Below, in pieces: positions 54,724-63,239 of a stretch of 64,000 nt of DNA (position 1 is the first letter of the stretch; each line of letters starts with the position of its first letter). The translations under genes and the position numbers were made by a program. The stretch is from Aquabacterium sp. NJ1 (GTDB lineage: Bacteria > Pseudomonadota > Gammaproteobacteria > Burkholderiales > Burkholderiaceae_C), in NCBI RefSeq assembly GCF_000768065.1, contig NZ_JRKM01000001.1, forward strand, positions 1,364,001-1,428,000, in the 5' to 3' direction. The notes beneath the pieces are model-generated. The model was given only the letters and a program-made list of their open reading frames with translations. It had not been told where the DNA came from and made no database searches.

Positions 54724-55953
54724 ATGGCTGACACCCTGATCAAGGTCGACCTGACCCAATCGCCCACCCTGAACGAAAACATCCACAACCGCTGGCACCC
54801 CGACATTCCCATGGCCTGCTGGGTCAACCCTGGCGATGAGTTCATCCTGGAGACCTTCGACTGGACCGGCGGCTTCATCAAGAACAACGACTCGGCCGAT
54901 GACGTGCGCGACATCGACCTCACCACCGTGCACTACCTCAGCGGCCCGGTGGGCGTGAAGGGTGCCGAGCCCGGCGACCTGCTGGTGGTCGACCTGCTGG
55001 ACATCGGTGCCAAGCAAGACTCGCTGTGGGGCTTCAACGGCTTCTTCAGCAAGCAAAACGGTGGCGGCTTCCTGACCGAACACTTCCCACTGGCCCAGAA
55101 ATCAATCTGGGACATCCACGGCATGTTCACCAAGAGCCGCCACGTGCCCGGTGTCAGCTATGCCGGCCTGATCCACCCCGGCCTCATCGGTTGCCTGCCC
55201 GACCACAAGATGCTCGAAGCCTGGAACACCCGCGAGCAGGAGCTGATCGACTCGAACCCCGGCGTCACCGGCCTGGCCAACCCGCCGTTTGCCGGCACCG
55301 CCCACATGGGCAAGCTCACGGGCGAAGCCAAGGACAAGGCCGCCGCCACGGCCGCCCGTACCGTGCCCCCGCGCGAACACGGCGGCAACTGCGACATCAA
55401 GGACCTGTCGCGCGGCTCCAAGGTCTACTTCCCTGTGTATGTGGATGGCGCCGGCCTCTCCGTGGGTGACCTGCACTTCTCGCAAGGCGATGGCGAGATC
55501 ACCTTCTGCGGCGCCATCGAGATGGCCGGCTGGGTGCACATGAAGGTCACGCTGATCAAGGGCGGCATGGCCAAGTACGGCATCAAGAACCCGATCTTCA
55601 AGCCCAGCCCGATCAAGCCGGTCTACAACGACTACCTGATCTTCGAAGGCATCTCGGTGGACGAGCAAGGCAAGCAGCTCTACCTGGACGTGAACGTGGC
55701 CTACCGCCAGGCCTGCCTCAACGCCATCGAGTACCTCAAGAAGTTCGGCTACAGCGGCGCACAGGCCTACTCCATCCTGGGCACGGCACCGGTGCAGGGC
55801 CACATCAGCGGCGTGGTGGACGTGCCCAATGCCTGCGCCACCTTGTGGCTGCCCACCGAGATCTTCGACTTCGACATCAACCCGACCGCGGTCGGCCCCA
55901 CGAAGTTCCTGGACGGCAGCATCGACATGCCGATCTCGCCGGACGTCAAGTAA
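54724..55953 (+). CDS. fmdA: Formamidase (FmdA family)
   Basis: 409 residues, close to the 407 of known FmdA. MADTLIKVDLTQSPTLNENI and HNRWHPDIPMACWVNPGDEF are the family N-terminus, and PPREHGGNCDIKDLSRGSKV, with its metal-ligand His and Asp, is the acetamidase/formamidase signature. The enzyme hydrolyses formamide to formate and ammonia and can accept acetamide. AAAGGAG precedes the ATG. It is co-transcribed with the transporter and followed by fmdB. Confidence 0.94.
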   Translation: MADTLIKVDLTQSPTLNENIHNRWHPDIPMACWVNPGDEFILETFDWTGGFIKNNDSADDVRDIDLTTVHYLSGPVGVKGAEPGDLLVVDLLDIGAKQDSLWGFNGFFSKQNGGGFLTEHFPLAQKSIWDIHGMFTKSRHVPGVSYAGLIHPGLIGCLPDHKMLEAWNTREQELIDSNPGVTGLANPPFAGTAHMGKLTGEAKDKAAATAARTVPPREHGGNCDIKDLSRGSKVYFPVYVDGAGLSVGDLHFSQGDGEITFCGAIEMAGWVHMKVTLIKGGMAKYGIKNPIFKPSPIKPVYNDYLIFEGISVDEQGKQLYLDVNVAYRQACLNAIEYLKKFGYSGAQAYSILGTAPVQGHISGVVDVPNACATLWLPTEIFDFDINPTAVGPTKFLDGSIDMPISPDVK

Positions 55954-55970
55954 GCAACAGGAGCACGCGC

Positions 55971-56324
55971 ATGCCCACCTATGACTACGCGTGCCCGAGC
56001 TGCGGGGGCTTCGATGCCCTGCGCAGCCTGGCGCAACGCAATGACCCTTGCGCCTGCCCGGACTGCGGCACGGACTCGCCTCGCGTGTTCGTGAGCGCAC
56101 CCCGCCTGGCCTGCGTGAGCAGCCAGACCCGCACGGCCATGGAAACGAATGAGCGCGCGCAACACGCGCCCATGTCATCCAAGGAATACGGAGGCTACCA
56201 GCGGCTCAAGCACCCGTCGGGTTGCGGCTGCTGCTCGCCGGGGGCCAAGCGCAGTGCCACGGTCAAGGCGGCCAATGGCAGCAAGATGTTCCCGTCCAAG
56301 CGCCCCTGGATGATCAGCCACTGA
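55971..56324 (+). CDS. fmdB: FmdB-type zinc ribbon protein
   Basis: 117 residues. The N-terminal zinc ribbon has two C-x2-C knuckles: YACPSCGGFDAL and CPDCGTDS. A second Cys-rich segment (GCGCCSPG) lies near residue 85. FmdB was first found as a regulatory gene of the formamidase operon in Methylophilus, where its role remains unclear. CAGGAG precedes the ATG, 17 bases after fmdA. It ends the operon. Confidence 0.85.
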   Translation: MPTYDYACPSCGGFDALRSLAQRNDPCACPDCGTDSPRVFVSAPRLACVSSQTRTAMETNERAQHAPMSSKEYGGYQRLKHPSGCGCCSPGAKRSATVKAANGSKMFPSKRPWMISH

Positions 56325-56344
56325 GCGAGGCCCCATCGGGCCAC

Positions 56345-56785
56345 TCAGGCACGCGCCCCCGTGATGTAGTGCTCCAGTTGCTCGATGATGAACTTCTGCT
56401 CGGAGATGATGCCTTTGACCAGGTCACCGATGGAGACCATGCCCAGCAGCTTGCCATCGTCCATCACAGGCAGGTGGCGCAGGCGGTTTTCCGTCATCAG
56501 GGCCATGCACTCGTCGCTGGTCTGGTTCGGCCGCACATACATCACGGCCATGGTCATGATCTCGCGCACCTCCGTCTCCCTGGACAAGCGGGACATGAGG
56601 GCGATCTTGCGCGCATAGTCGCGCTCGGTGACGATGCCGACCACCTGGCCGGACTCCATCACCAGCAGCGCGCCGATGCCTTTGTCAGCCATCAGCACCA
56701 GTGCGTCGTACACGGAGGCCGTGGGCGCGATGGTGTAGACGGTCTGGCTTTGTTTGCCTCTGAGAACTTCTGCAACGGTGGTCAC
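56345..56785 (-). CDS. CBS-domain-pair protein
   Basis: 146 residues from a GTG at 56785, with GGAG upstream. It consists almost entirely of two CBS domains: residues 12-65 (TASVYDALVLMADKGIGALLV to GIVTERDYAR) and residues 78-135 (PNQTSDECMALMTENRLRHLPV to GMVSIGDLVKGI). CBS pairs bind adenosine nucleotides such as AMP or ATP and signal energy status. The C-terminus ITGARA is short. No linked catalytic domain is present. Confidence 0.9.
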   Translation of the reverse strand: MTTVAEVLRGKQSQTVYTIAPTASVYDALVLMADKGIGALLVMESGQVVGIVTERDYARKIALMSRLSRETEVREIMTMAVMYVRPNQTSDECMALMTENRLRHLPVMDDGKLLGMVSIGDLVKGIISEQKFIIEQLEHYITGARA

Positions 56786-56815
56786 GGCGTGCTCCAGTGA
56801 GAACGCTGCACGCCA

Positions 56816-57328
56816 TCAAGGGAAAGCTGGCACGTTGGGCTCATGCCCCTCGAAGTCGGCTTCCGGGTTGCTGGCATTCAGCAGGGCCTCGATCTCCCTG
56901 ACCCGATGATGCGGAACGTCCGCCATCAACAGGATCTTGCCGTGTGCCAGCGCGGGTGCAAAACGCGCGAGGCGGCGACTGGGGATCGACGCCCCGATCA
57001 TGCTCGCAGTCCAGGCGCCAAACAAGGCCCCCGACGCGGCCAGCAGGCCGACCAAAACAGGCTTGCTCGCTTCCGCCAGCATGGGCGACACCGCGAATAT
57101 GGCGCCCGAGGCCGCGCCCAGCGCCGCACCGATGCACAGCCCTCGTTGCGCGGAGCCGACCAGATCGGACGATTGCAGCGGGCTGGCCTTGTGCAGGCTG
57201 CCCAGGTCCGTGCCCTCACGGGCGTGGAAATGCAGGTGGCGGTGCTCGATGCGGGCCAGTAACAACTCGTCCATCGCACGGCGCGCACTCGCCAGGTCGG
57301 GCAACAGCCAGTAGATCCTGTGGCGCAT
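56816..57328 (-). CDS. DUF1269-like membrane protein
   Basis: 170 residues from the ATG at 57328, preceded by the strong AGGAGGT. The N-terminal 70 residues (RHRIYWLLPDLASARRAMDEL) form a ferredoxin-like fold as in DUF1269-type proteins. A central glycine/alanine-rich region (LCIGAALGAASGAIFAV, then LVGLLAASGALFGAW) gives two membrane-associated helices. The C-terminal ILLMADVPHHRVREIEALL closes the domain. The function is unknown. Confidence 0.72.
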   Translation of the reverse strand: MRHRIYWLLPDLASARRAMDELLLARIEHRHLHFHAREGTDLGSLHKASPLQSSDLVGSAQRGLCIGAALGAASGAIFAVSPMLAEASKPVLVGLLAASGALFGAWTASMIGASIPSRRLARFAPALAHGKILLMADVPHHRVREIEALLNASNPEADFEGHEPNVPAFP

Positions 57329-57430
57329 GGTGACCTCCTGTCGGCGCAAGCCAAAAGGTGCCACGCCGCAACCCGCTTCTACGCCTGCCATCCCCTGCCG
57401 GCAAGCATAGCCATGCGCGGCCCAGGGTGG

Positions 57431-58009
57431 CTATTTGTCCAGTGCCGCCTTGTAGACCGACTGCCGTGGCGAAGCCATCACGCGCCGCACCATGGGCTCG
57501 AAAAAACTCAGGGGCAGGATCTCGGCCTGGGCGTCAAACGCGGGGTTGTCATAGCGCTCCACAAAGGTGGCGGTGTGCGCGTAATGCGGGTGGTCCTTGA
57601 ACTGGTCGCGCATGTGGCGGTCCAGCCCGATGTGGTGGAAGAAGTTGTAGCCCTGGAAGATGCCGTGGTGCTGCACCATCCAGTGGTTGGCTTCACTGAC
57701 AAAGGGTTTGAGAATGGCCGCCGCGATGTCCGGGTGGTTGTAGGTGCCCAGCGTGTCGCCGATGTCGTGCAGCAGCGCGCACACCACGTACTCTTCGTCA
57801 CGCCCATCGCGGTGGGCCAGCGTGGCCGACTGCAGGCAGTGGCTGAGGCGGTCAATCGGGAAGCCACCAAAATCGCCGTCCAGCAACTGCAAGTGCGCCA
57901 GCACACGGTCAGGCAAGCCACGCGCCATCTTCATGGCCTCCGGCATGATGAGTGCCCAGTCGGCCTGGGTGCTGTCGTCCATTCTGGTGAAGGTGGCGCG
58001 TGCGCTCAT
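57431..58009 (-). CDS. HD-domain protein, possibly PhnZ-like
   Basis: 192 residues. The HD motif is CALLHDIGDTLGTYNHPD. His in LSHCLQSATLAHRDGR and the later HHGIFQGYNFFHHIGLD supply further ligands. The length and the paired His/Asp ligands resemble the compact HD enzymes that include the diiron oxygenase PhnZ, but an ordinary phosphohydrolase is equally possible. AAGGAG precedes the ATG. No phosphonate genes are nearby. Confidence 0.75.
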   Translation of the reverse strand: MSARATFTRMDDSTQADWALIMPEAMKMARGLPDRVLAHLQLLDGDFGGFPIDRLSHCLQSATLAHRDGRDEEYVVCALLHDIGDTLGTYNHPDIAAAILKPFVSEANHWMVQHHGIFQGYNFFHHIGLDRHMRDQFKDHPHYAHTATFVERYDNPAFDAQAEILPLSFFEPMVRRVMASPRQSVYKAALDK

Positions 58010-58075
58010 GAGGGTCTCCTTGGTGTAGGCCTGATGGCATCTTAAGCCGCGGACCTCACGCGTGCTGCCATGGGC

Positions 58076-58528
58076 TCACCGCCCGATGATCCGGTCCATC
58101 TGCTGGTCCTTCAGCGAGGGCTCGTTGGGGTTGGGGCGTCCGACCAGCATGTCTCGCACATTGGGCTGGCTGCCGGTCTCGGATGCGGGTGAGGTGCTGG
58201 GCCGCTGGCCCTTGACCACGGTGACCGAACCGCCGCCAAGCGCCTGCTCGGCGCCCGGCTTCTCGCAAGGGGCATCGGTGTAGATCACGCTGGCGCCCAC
58301 CTTGCATTTGTGGATGCCGGAAGTGGCCTTGCGCGAGACTTGCTGAGGAGCCGCCTCTTCAGCCGGGGCCGCTCCGGCCGATGGGGCTGAATCGTTGTCG
58401 AACTTGATGGCGGGCGCTGGCGTATCCCCCTGGCCCAGGCGGCTCAAGGCGCCGGACGCCCGGTACTTCCAGGCCAGCACGAGCCCAAAGGCCAGCAGCA
58501 CCGCCAGCAGGTATTTTTTTGCAAACAT
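58076..58528 (-). CDS. DUF4124-like membrane-anchored protein
   Basis: 150 residues with one N-terminal transmembrane helix (residues 6-22). A Pro/Ala-rich linker leads to HKCKVGASVIYTDAPCEKPG, the DUF4124-type core in which two Cys residues flank a short beta-turn, then a polar disordered tail. GGGAG precedes the ATG. It is an envelope protein of unknown function. Confidence 0.7.
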   Translation of the reverse strand: MFAKKYLLAVLLAFGLVLAWKYRASGALSRLGQGDTPAPAIKFDNDSAPSAGAAPAEEAAPQQVSRKATSGIHKCKVGASVIYTDAPCEKPGAEQALGGGSVTVVKGQRPSTSPASETGSQPNVRDMLVGRPNPNEPSLKDQQMDRIIGR

Positions 58529-58630
58529 GACGCGGTTCTCCCTTTTTTGAAACCGCGACAGCTTAACGGCAAGCGCGCCCCGCGAGCGCAGGGCGCACCA
58601 CCTCAGGCCAGGGAGGGCCGCGCAACCCGC

Positions 58631-59206
58631 TCAGGGGTGCGACGCGGCGGACGCAGGCGGCGTGGCCGCAACGGGCTGGGCAGGTGCGCCCGCCAGGTAC
58701 TTCAGCTGGCTGTAGTTCCAATTGGCGCACACCACGCCTTCGCTGGCCTTGGCCCCGCCATCGGCCTGGCCCCATTTGCAAGGCAGGGTCACCAGATTGT
58801 TATCCCGATCGTAGACACCGGCGCCCAGCTCCTTGGCCGTCGTGGGCAGGGTGAACTGGACGTACTGGCCCACTTTGGGCTGCTGTGCGTCAGGCACCGA
58901 CACCGCCCACAGCACGTCGCCACGGTCGGACTTGGCCACGTCCACGATCAGCACCAGCAGATGCTGCGACAGCAGTTGGCAGACGTTGGCATCGGCGATG
59001 CAGGGCGCGAAACGCTCGTGCTTCTTCCAGCGGTCGACCCTGCGGATGCGACCGACGGCAAGCTGGTCGGCAAACTGCGCCCAGTTGTCGGCCATGTGGG
59101 CCGGTGGGGTGAAGGCGCCGCTGTCTGCGGCACCCGCAGGGCCCGTGGCACAAACCGTCAAGGCGCAAGCCGCGCCAACACTCAGCAGGAATTTGGAAAA
59201 CTTCAT
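58631..59206 (-). CDS. Exported hypothetical protein
   Basis: 191 residues with a signal peptide ending near GPAGAADS. The mature protein has four Cys residues (FAPCIADANVCQLL, LPCKWGQ, VVCANWNYS) that could form two disulfides. I do not recognise a family. The segment VGQYVQFTLPTTAKELGAGVYD suggests a small beta-rich domain. A Pro/Ala-rich tail ends it. The next upstream minus-strand gene ends 157 bases away. Confidence 0.6.
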   Translation of the reverse strand: MKFSKFLLSVGAACALTVCATGPAGAADSGAFTPPAHMADNWAQFADQLAVGRIRRVDRWKKHERFAPCIADANVCQLLSQHLLVLIVDVAKSDRGDVLWAVSVPDAQQPKVGQYVQFTLPTTAKELGAGVYDRDNNLVTLPCKWGQADGGAKASEGVVCANWNYSQLKYLAGAPAQPVAATPPASAASHP

Positions 59207-59363
59207 GGCGATGCGATGGAGAAAGGCCAGAGAACAGGTTCGAAAGCCATGATCTCACCTGCCTCGTGCATCGGGTTTCAGGGATTGTCTGCCCCGCAAA
59301 CGAGTTAGCCCGCAGCGCGCATGTCGTCAAATAGCGCGGCCCGTGCAGCCGCTCGGTCAGGGC

Positions 59364-60110
59364 TCAGTGTGTGTCGTCGCCGTAGACCTTTTCGCGCAGG
59401 GCCTGCAACTGGCGCTCCAGGGTGGCGGGGTCCTGCTCGGCCACGGGCGATTTCTGCCAACGGGCCACCAGCTCGGCTTGCTGCCGGGCGAAGTCTTCGT
59501 TCTTGCGTTTTTCTTCCTGCAGGGCCTTGGCTTGATCTTCCGTTTGCGTGCCCTGCAACTGGTTGCGCTGGGCCTCGACCCAGGCCTGGCGTTTGGCCGG
59601 ATCGGCCTCCAGGTCGGTGGCCACCGCCGTCAACAGCAGCGAGGCCTCGCCGGAATTGATTTCGCCATTGGCGACATGGGTGGGCAATTGCTGCACCAGC
59701 TCACGCGCCAGCCCCTGGCGCTCGGCCACATTGGGGCCGTCCTTCATCTCGCTCCATTTGCTCACCGCGCGCTGAAAGCGCAGGTAAGACACCAGGCGGT
59801 TGCGCTCCTGCACCTTGTTGGGCTCTTTCTCCAGGGCCTTGTTGAGCGCATCCCAATCTTCTTGCGTGAAGTCCGCGGGCCTGGTCTCACCCACCGGGCC
59901 CTTGGGGATGAAGCCTTGGCCGTCGGCCGCAGCAACCGGCCCAGCTGAAGGCCACATGCCATTGGGCGCGGGCGCCAGTGCCTTTTGATGCTGATCCTGA
60001 TCCGACTGTGCCTGGCCATGTCTCAACCAGATGTAGACACCAACGGCCAACACAGCCAAGGCCAGCAGCCAGAGCTTGGAGGGAGACTTTCGGACCAGGG
60101 TGGTAGACAT
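59364..60110 (-). CDS. Single-pass membrane protein resembling PlcR/lipase-chaperone accessory proteins
   Basis: 248 residues from the ATG at 60110. One membrane helix (residues 13-30) is followed by a linker with Ala/Pro and Gln. The helical domain runs ADFTQEDWDALNKALEKEPN, RNRLVSYLRFQRAVSKW, ARELVQQLPTHVANGEINSG and ends in a Gln/Glu-rich coiled coil. This order matches, by eye, the PlcR phospholipase accessory family, which is related to lipase foldases. It follows a secreted hydrolase gene (60208-61473) by 97 bases on the same strand. A role in folding or secretion of that hydrolase is inference. Confidence 0.55.
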   Translation of the reverse strand: MSTTLVRKSPSKLWLLALAVLAVGVYIWLRHGQAQSDQDQHQKALAPAPNGMWPSAGPVAAADGQGFIPKGPVGETRPADFTQEDWDALNKALEKEPNKVQERNRLVSYLRFQRAVSKWSEMKDGPNVAERQGLARELVQQLPTHVANGEINSGEASLLLTAVATDLEADPAKRQAWVEAQRNQLQGTQTEDQAKALQEEKRKNEDFARQQAELVARWQKSPVAEQDPATLERQLQALREKVYGDDTH

Positions 60111-60207
60111 GAATCGGATCACTAACAACAGAAAAAACCGCGGTGCGCCCGAGGAGGAACCCCAAGTGAATGAGGTACCAGCCCGCGCGCACCCCTGTCA
60201 GGGTTCA

Positions 60208-61473
60208 TTAAAGCGGAATCAGATCCGCCAGACCATCCGCAATGACGTCACTGAGGTAAACCCGCTGTGCCGGCGGATTCAGCTCTTCGGCGCGCAGCAC
60301 GGGGCCACTGCCATCCAGCAGGTTGTCCAGGAAAACGCCGAGCGACTGGTAGCCCCGCTCCGCGATGCTGGAGCCGCCAAAAGTCAGGATGGTGGCGCAA
60401 TGGGCCTGGTTGAACTTGCGCCAGTTGGGGATGTAGTAACCCACGTTCGGGTAGGCGCTCAACGCCGCCAGCCAGGGCTTGAGGTCCTGGCGCCACTTCT
60501 GGTTGAGCAGCTTCAGGCGCTCGGCATCGGTGGGCGCGTTGGCGATCTCGGGGAAGAACTTCCGGTACGAGAAAGCCGAGAAAACGCCATCTTCCTGGAA
60601 CAGGGTGTAGCCCAGGCGGTCCTGCGGGAACAGCTTGCCCAGATTGCCCTGCAGCGTGCCCAGGTTGTTGGGGTCACCCACGCCCGGGTACTTGGCCACG
60701 ATCTCGGTGACCATGCCCTTGGGGCCGTCCAGCCCCCAGGCCTCGCGGATCTTGTTGTGCAGGGGCACGGAGGGGTATTGCGCCGGGTCGCCATTGCGCG
60801 GCGCGATCATCAAGGGGCCCGCATCCGACAGCAGCGCCGACTTCCTGGGGCGCAGTGCCTCACGGAACATGGCGTAGTGCGCCGAAGAGGCCACGCCACC
60901 GGCCGAGAAGCCCGTGATCAGCAGCTGTGCAGGTGAAGCCATGTTCGCCGCCATCCAGTTGGCCACGTACTTCATGTTGTTGAGGCCCTTGTGCTCGAAG
61001 GCATAGGCCTTGGCGGGGTCCTCGGGGTTGTAGACCACCGTCTTGTTGCCGGTCTGCACGTCGCCGGTGCAGTAAGGCACGTACACGATGTTCCAGCTTT
61101 GCGTCTTCACGGCCTGCAAGGGGTCGATGCGAGCCGTGAACGGCGTGACCAGCCCGAGGTGTGCCTGCCGGTTGAAGTCCGACATGTAATTGGAAGGCAC
61201 GCCATCGGGGTTGACCGCCGCCAGCATGCTGCCGCCCTTGCAGCTGACGCCATCCCAGCAGGCACCACCGCCTTCGAACATGATGACCGTCTTGCTCGTG
61301 AAGGGCGTGCGGTTGACGAAGAAGCGGTAAGGCGTGCCATTGCCGCAGGTGGCGCCGCCGCCGGTTGGCGCGGTCACCGTGTCCCACTGGAAATAGCCTG
61401 CATGGGCCAGGCCACCAATCAGCGTGCCTGCCACGGCCTTGATGGCCAGAAGCGAAAACCGACTTGCTCTCAT
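60208..61473 (-). CDS. Secreted pectinacetylesterase-family (PAE) hydrolase
   Basis: 421 residues. The signal peptide ends near GLAHAG. The N-terminal loop MFEGGGACWDG and the nucleophile elbow GFSAGGVASSAHY (Ser190) match the PAE family of alpha/beta hydrolases, which includes plant pectin acetylesterases and Notum-type enzymes. Several Cys residues (ATCGNG, GACWDGVSCKGG, YCTG, HCAT) probably form disulfides. The substrate in proteobacteria is unknown. AGAGG precedes the ATG. The accessory-like membrane protein gene follows; an amine oxidase gene diverges. Confidence 0.85.
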   Translation of the reverse strand: MRASRFSLLAIKAVAGTLIGGLAHAGYFQWDTVTAPTGGGATCGNGTPYRFFVNRTPFTSKTVIMFEGGGACWDGVSCKGGSMLAAVNPDGVPSNYMSDFNRQAHLGLVTPFTARIDPLQAVKTQSWNIVYVPYCTGDVQTGNKTVVYNPEDPAKAYAFEHKGLNNMKYVANWMAANMASPAQLLITGFSAGGVASSAHYAMFREALRPRKSALLSDAGPLMIAPRNGDPAQYPSVPLHNKIREAWGLDGPKGMVTEIVAKYPGVGDPNNLGTLQGNLGKLFPQDRLGYTLFQEDGVFSAFSYRKFFPEIANAPTDAERLKLLNQKWRQDLKPWLAALSAYPNVGYYIPNWRKFNQAHCATILTFGGSSIAERGYQSLGVFLDNLLDGSGPVLRAEELNPPAQRVYLSDVIADGLADLIPL

Positions 61474-61559
61474 CTGGAACCTCTTGTGTGTGTTGTCTCG
61501 TTGTTTGCGTCAAGCGCGAAGCGAGTCTGCGCAGGGGGCATCAAGCGGCCAACACGTGA

Positions 61560-61575
61560 TAACCCGAACGGGTTA
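61560..61575. promoter_or_regulatory. Palindrome between the PAE and amine oxidase genes
   Basis: TAACCCG and CGGGTTA are perfect 7-bp arms around AA. It lies in the 273-base divergent promoter region, 87 bases from one start and 172 from the other. It is the size of a TetR- or MarR-type operator and could control either or both genes. Confidence 0.4.
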
Positions 61576-61746
61576 ACCCACACCACTCAAACAGGGGTGA
61601 AACAAGTGTCAGACGACTTACATTCAGCGCGTTTTCTCCCAGCAGAGCGCGGCCGAATAGGGGTTTTCTTCAATAAACATGGGGCCTTCAGAGCACTAGC
61701 CTGAAAAACGTTGTTATTTTTCAAATCAACGTTTCAGGATTTCACC

Positions 61747-63237
61747 ATGAGCCAACCCAGCACCCCATCACGCCGCCGCCTGTTGAGCGGCCTGACCGCC
61801 ACCGCTGCCGCCACCTTGCTGCCCGTTGGCAAAGACAACCTGGCGCAGGCCGCCACGGGTTCAGGCGCAGTGGGTGACTACAGCGCCGACGTCGTCATCG
61901 TGGGCGGCGGTTATTCAGGCCTGGCCTGCGCGCGCAGCCTGGTCGCGGCAGGCAAGCAGGTCCTCCTGCTGGAGGCACGCGACCGTGTGGGTGGCCGCTG
62001 CGTGAACCAGACCCTGCCTGCGCCCTTCAGCCAGTACGTGGTCGAGGGCGGCGCCGAATTCATCGGGCCCACGCAGGACCGCATGTACAGCCTGGTGCAG
62101 CAACTGGGCATCAAGACCTTCCCCGCCTACAACACCGGCAAGCAGGTCAACTACGTGAACGGCAAGCGCGCCACCTACAGCGGCGTGCTGCCCTGGACGG
62201 GCCTGTTCTCCACCGCCGAGATCGGCATCGCCATGCTGCGCATCGACGACATGGCCAAGACGGTGCCACTGGACGCCCCCTGGAACGCCAGCAAGGCCGT
62301 GCAGTGGGACAACCAGAGCGTGCAGACCTGGATGGACGCCAACTTGCTGACGGCCGACGCCAAGTCGCTGTTGCGCCTGGCCGTGCTGGCGCTGTTGTCG
62401 GTCGAACCGCGCGACATCTCCCTGCTCTACATGCTGTTCTACATCCATGCAGGCGGTGGCCTCACCACCATGCTGAGCACGGCTGGCGGAGCCCAGCAGG
62501 ATCGCATCGTGGGTGGCTCGCAATCCATCGCACTGGGCATGGCGCGGGAGCTGGGCACGCGCATCCTCTACAACTCGCCAGCCCGGCAGATCAAGCAGGA
62601 CGACTACGACATCACGGTCTCGGGTGATGGCTTCACGGTGCGCGCGCAGCATGCCGTGATGGCCATGTCGCCCTGGATGGCCTCGCGACTGAACTACGAG
62701 CCACTGGACGGCCCGACGCAATACCGCCTGCAGATGATGCAACGCGTGCCCATGGGCTCGATCTGGAAGGTGCATTGCGTGTATGACAAGCCCTTCTGGC
62801 GTGACGCCGGCCTGAGCGGCCAGGTCACCAGCGACGCCTACCTGCCCAAGGTCGTGTTCGACAACACCCCACCGGAGCCCGGTGCGCCCGGCGTGCTGAT
62901 GGGCTTCATCGATGGCCAGGACGCCCGCGACGCGGTGTTGATGACACCCGAAGCCCGCAAGGCCAATGTGCTCAAGGCCATGAGCGTCTACTTCGGCCCG
63001 CAAGCGGCCACGCCCCTGGCCTACACCGAGAACAACTGGCAGTCGGAGAACCTCAGCGGCGGCGGCCCCACCGGCGTCTTCCCGCCCGGCGTGCTCACCG
63101 GCTTTGGCGCGGCCTTGCGGGCCCCCATTGGCCGCCTGCACTGGGCCGGCACGGAAACATCGACCATCTGGGCCGGCTACATGGACGGTGCCGTGCGCTC
63201 CGGCGAGCGTGCCGCCAACGAGATTCTGGGGCGCTGA
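61747..63237 (+). CDS. Flavin amine oxidase family protein, Tat-exported
   Basis: 496 residues from ATG 61747. The N-terminus SRRRLLSGLTATAAA is a Tat signal. The FAD-binding motif VVIVGGGYSGLACARSLVAA, the acidic LLLEARDRVGGR and the C-terminal RLHWAGTETSTIWAGYMDGA are characteristic of monoamine-oxidase-type enzymes. GGLTTMLSTAGGAQQDRIVGG is the substrate-side domain. It probably oxidises an amine in the periplasm and makes hydrogen peroxide. The next gene starts two bases after its stop codon. Confidence 0.9.
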   Translation: MSQPSTPSRRRLLSGLTATAAATLLPVGKDNLAQAATGSGAVGDYSADVVIVGGGYSGLACARSLVAAGKQVLLLEARDRVGGRCVNQTLPAPFSQYVVEGGAEFIGPTQDRMYSLVQQLGIKTFPAYNTGKQVNYVNGKRATYSGVLPWTGLFSTAEIGIAMLRIDDMAKTVPLDAPWNASKAVQWDNQSVQTWMDANLLTADAKSLLRLAVLALLSVEPRDISLLYMLFYIHAGGGLTTMLSTAGGAQQDRIVGGSQSIALGMARELGTRILYNSPARQIKQDDYDITVSGDGFTVRAQHAVMAMSPWMASRLNYEPLDGPTQYRLQMMQRVPMGSIWKVHCVYDKPFWRDAGLSGQVTSDAYLPKVVFDNTPPEPGAPGVLMGFIDGQDARDAVLMTPEARKANVLKAMSVYFGPQAATPLAYTENNWQSENLSGGGPTGVFPPGVLTGFGAALRAPIGRLHWAGTETSTIWAGYMDGAVRSGERAANEILGR

Positions 63238-63239
63238 GC

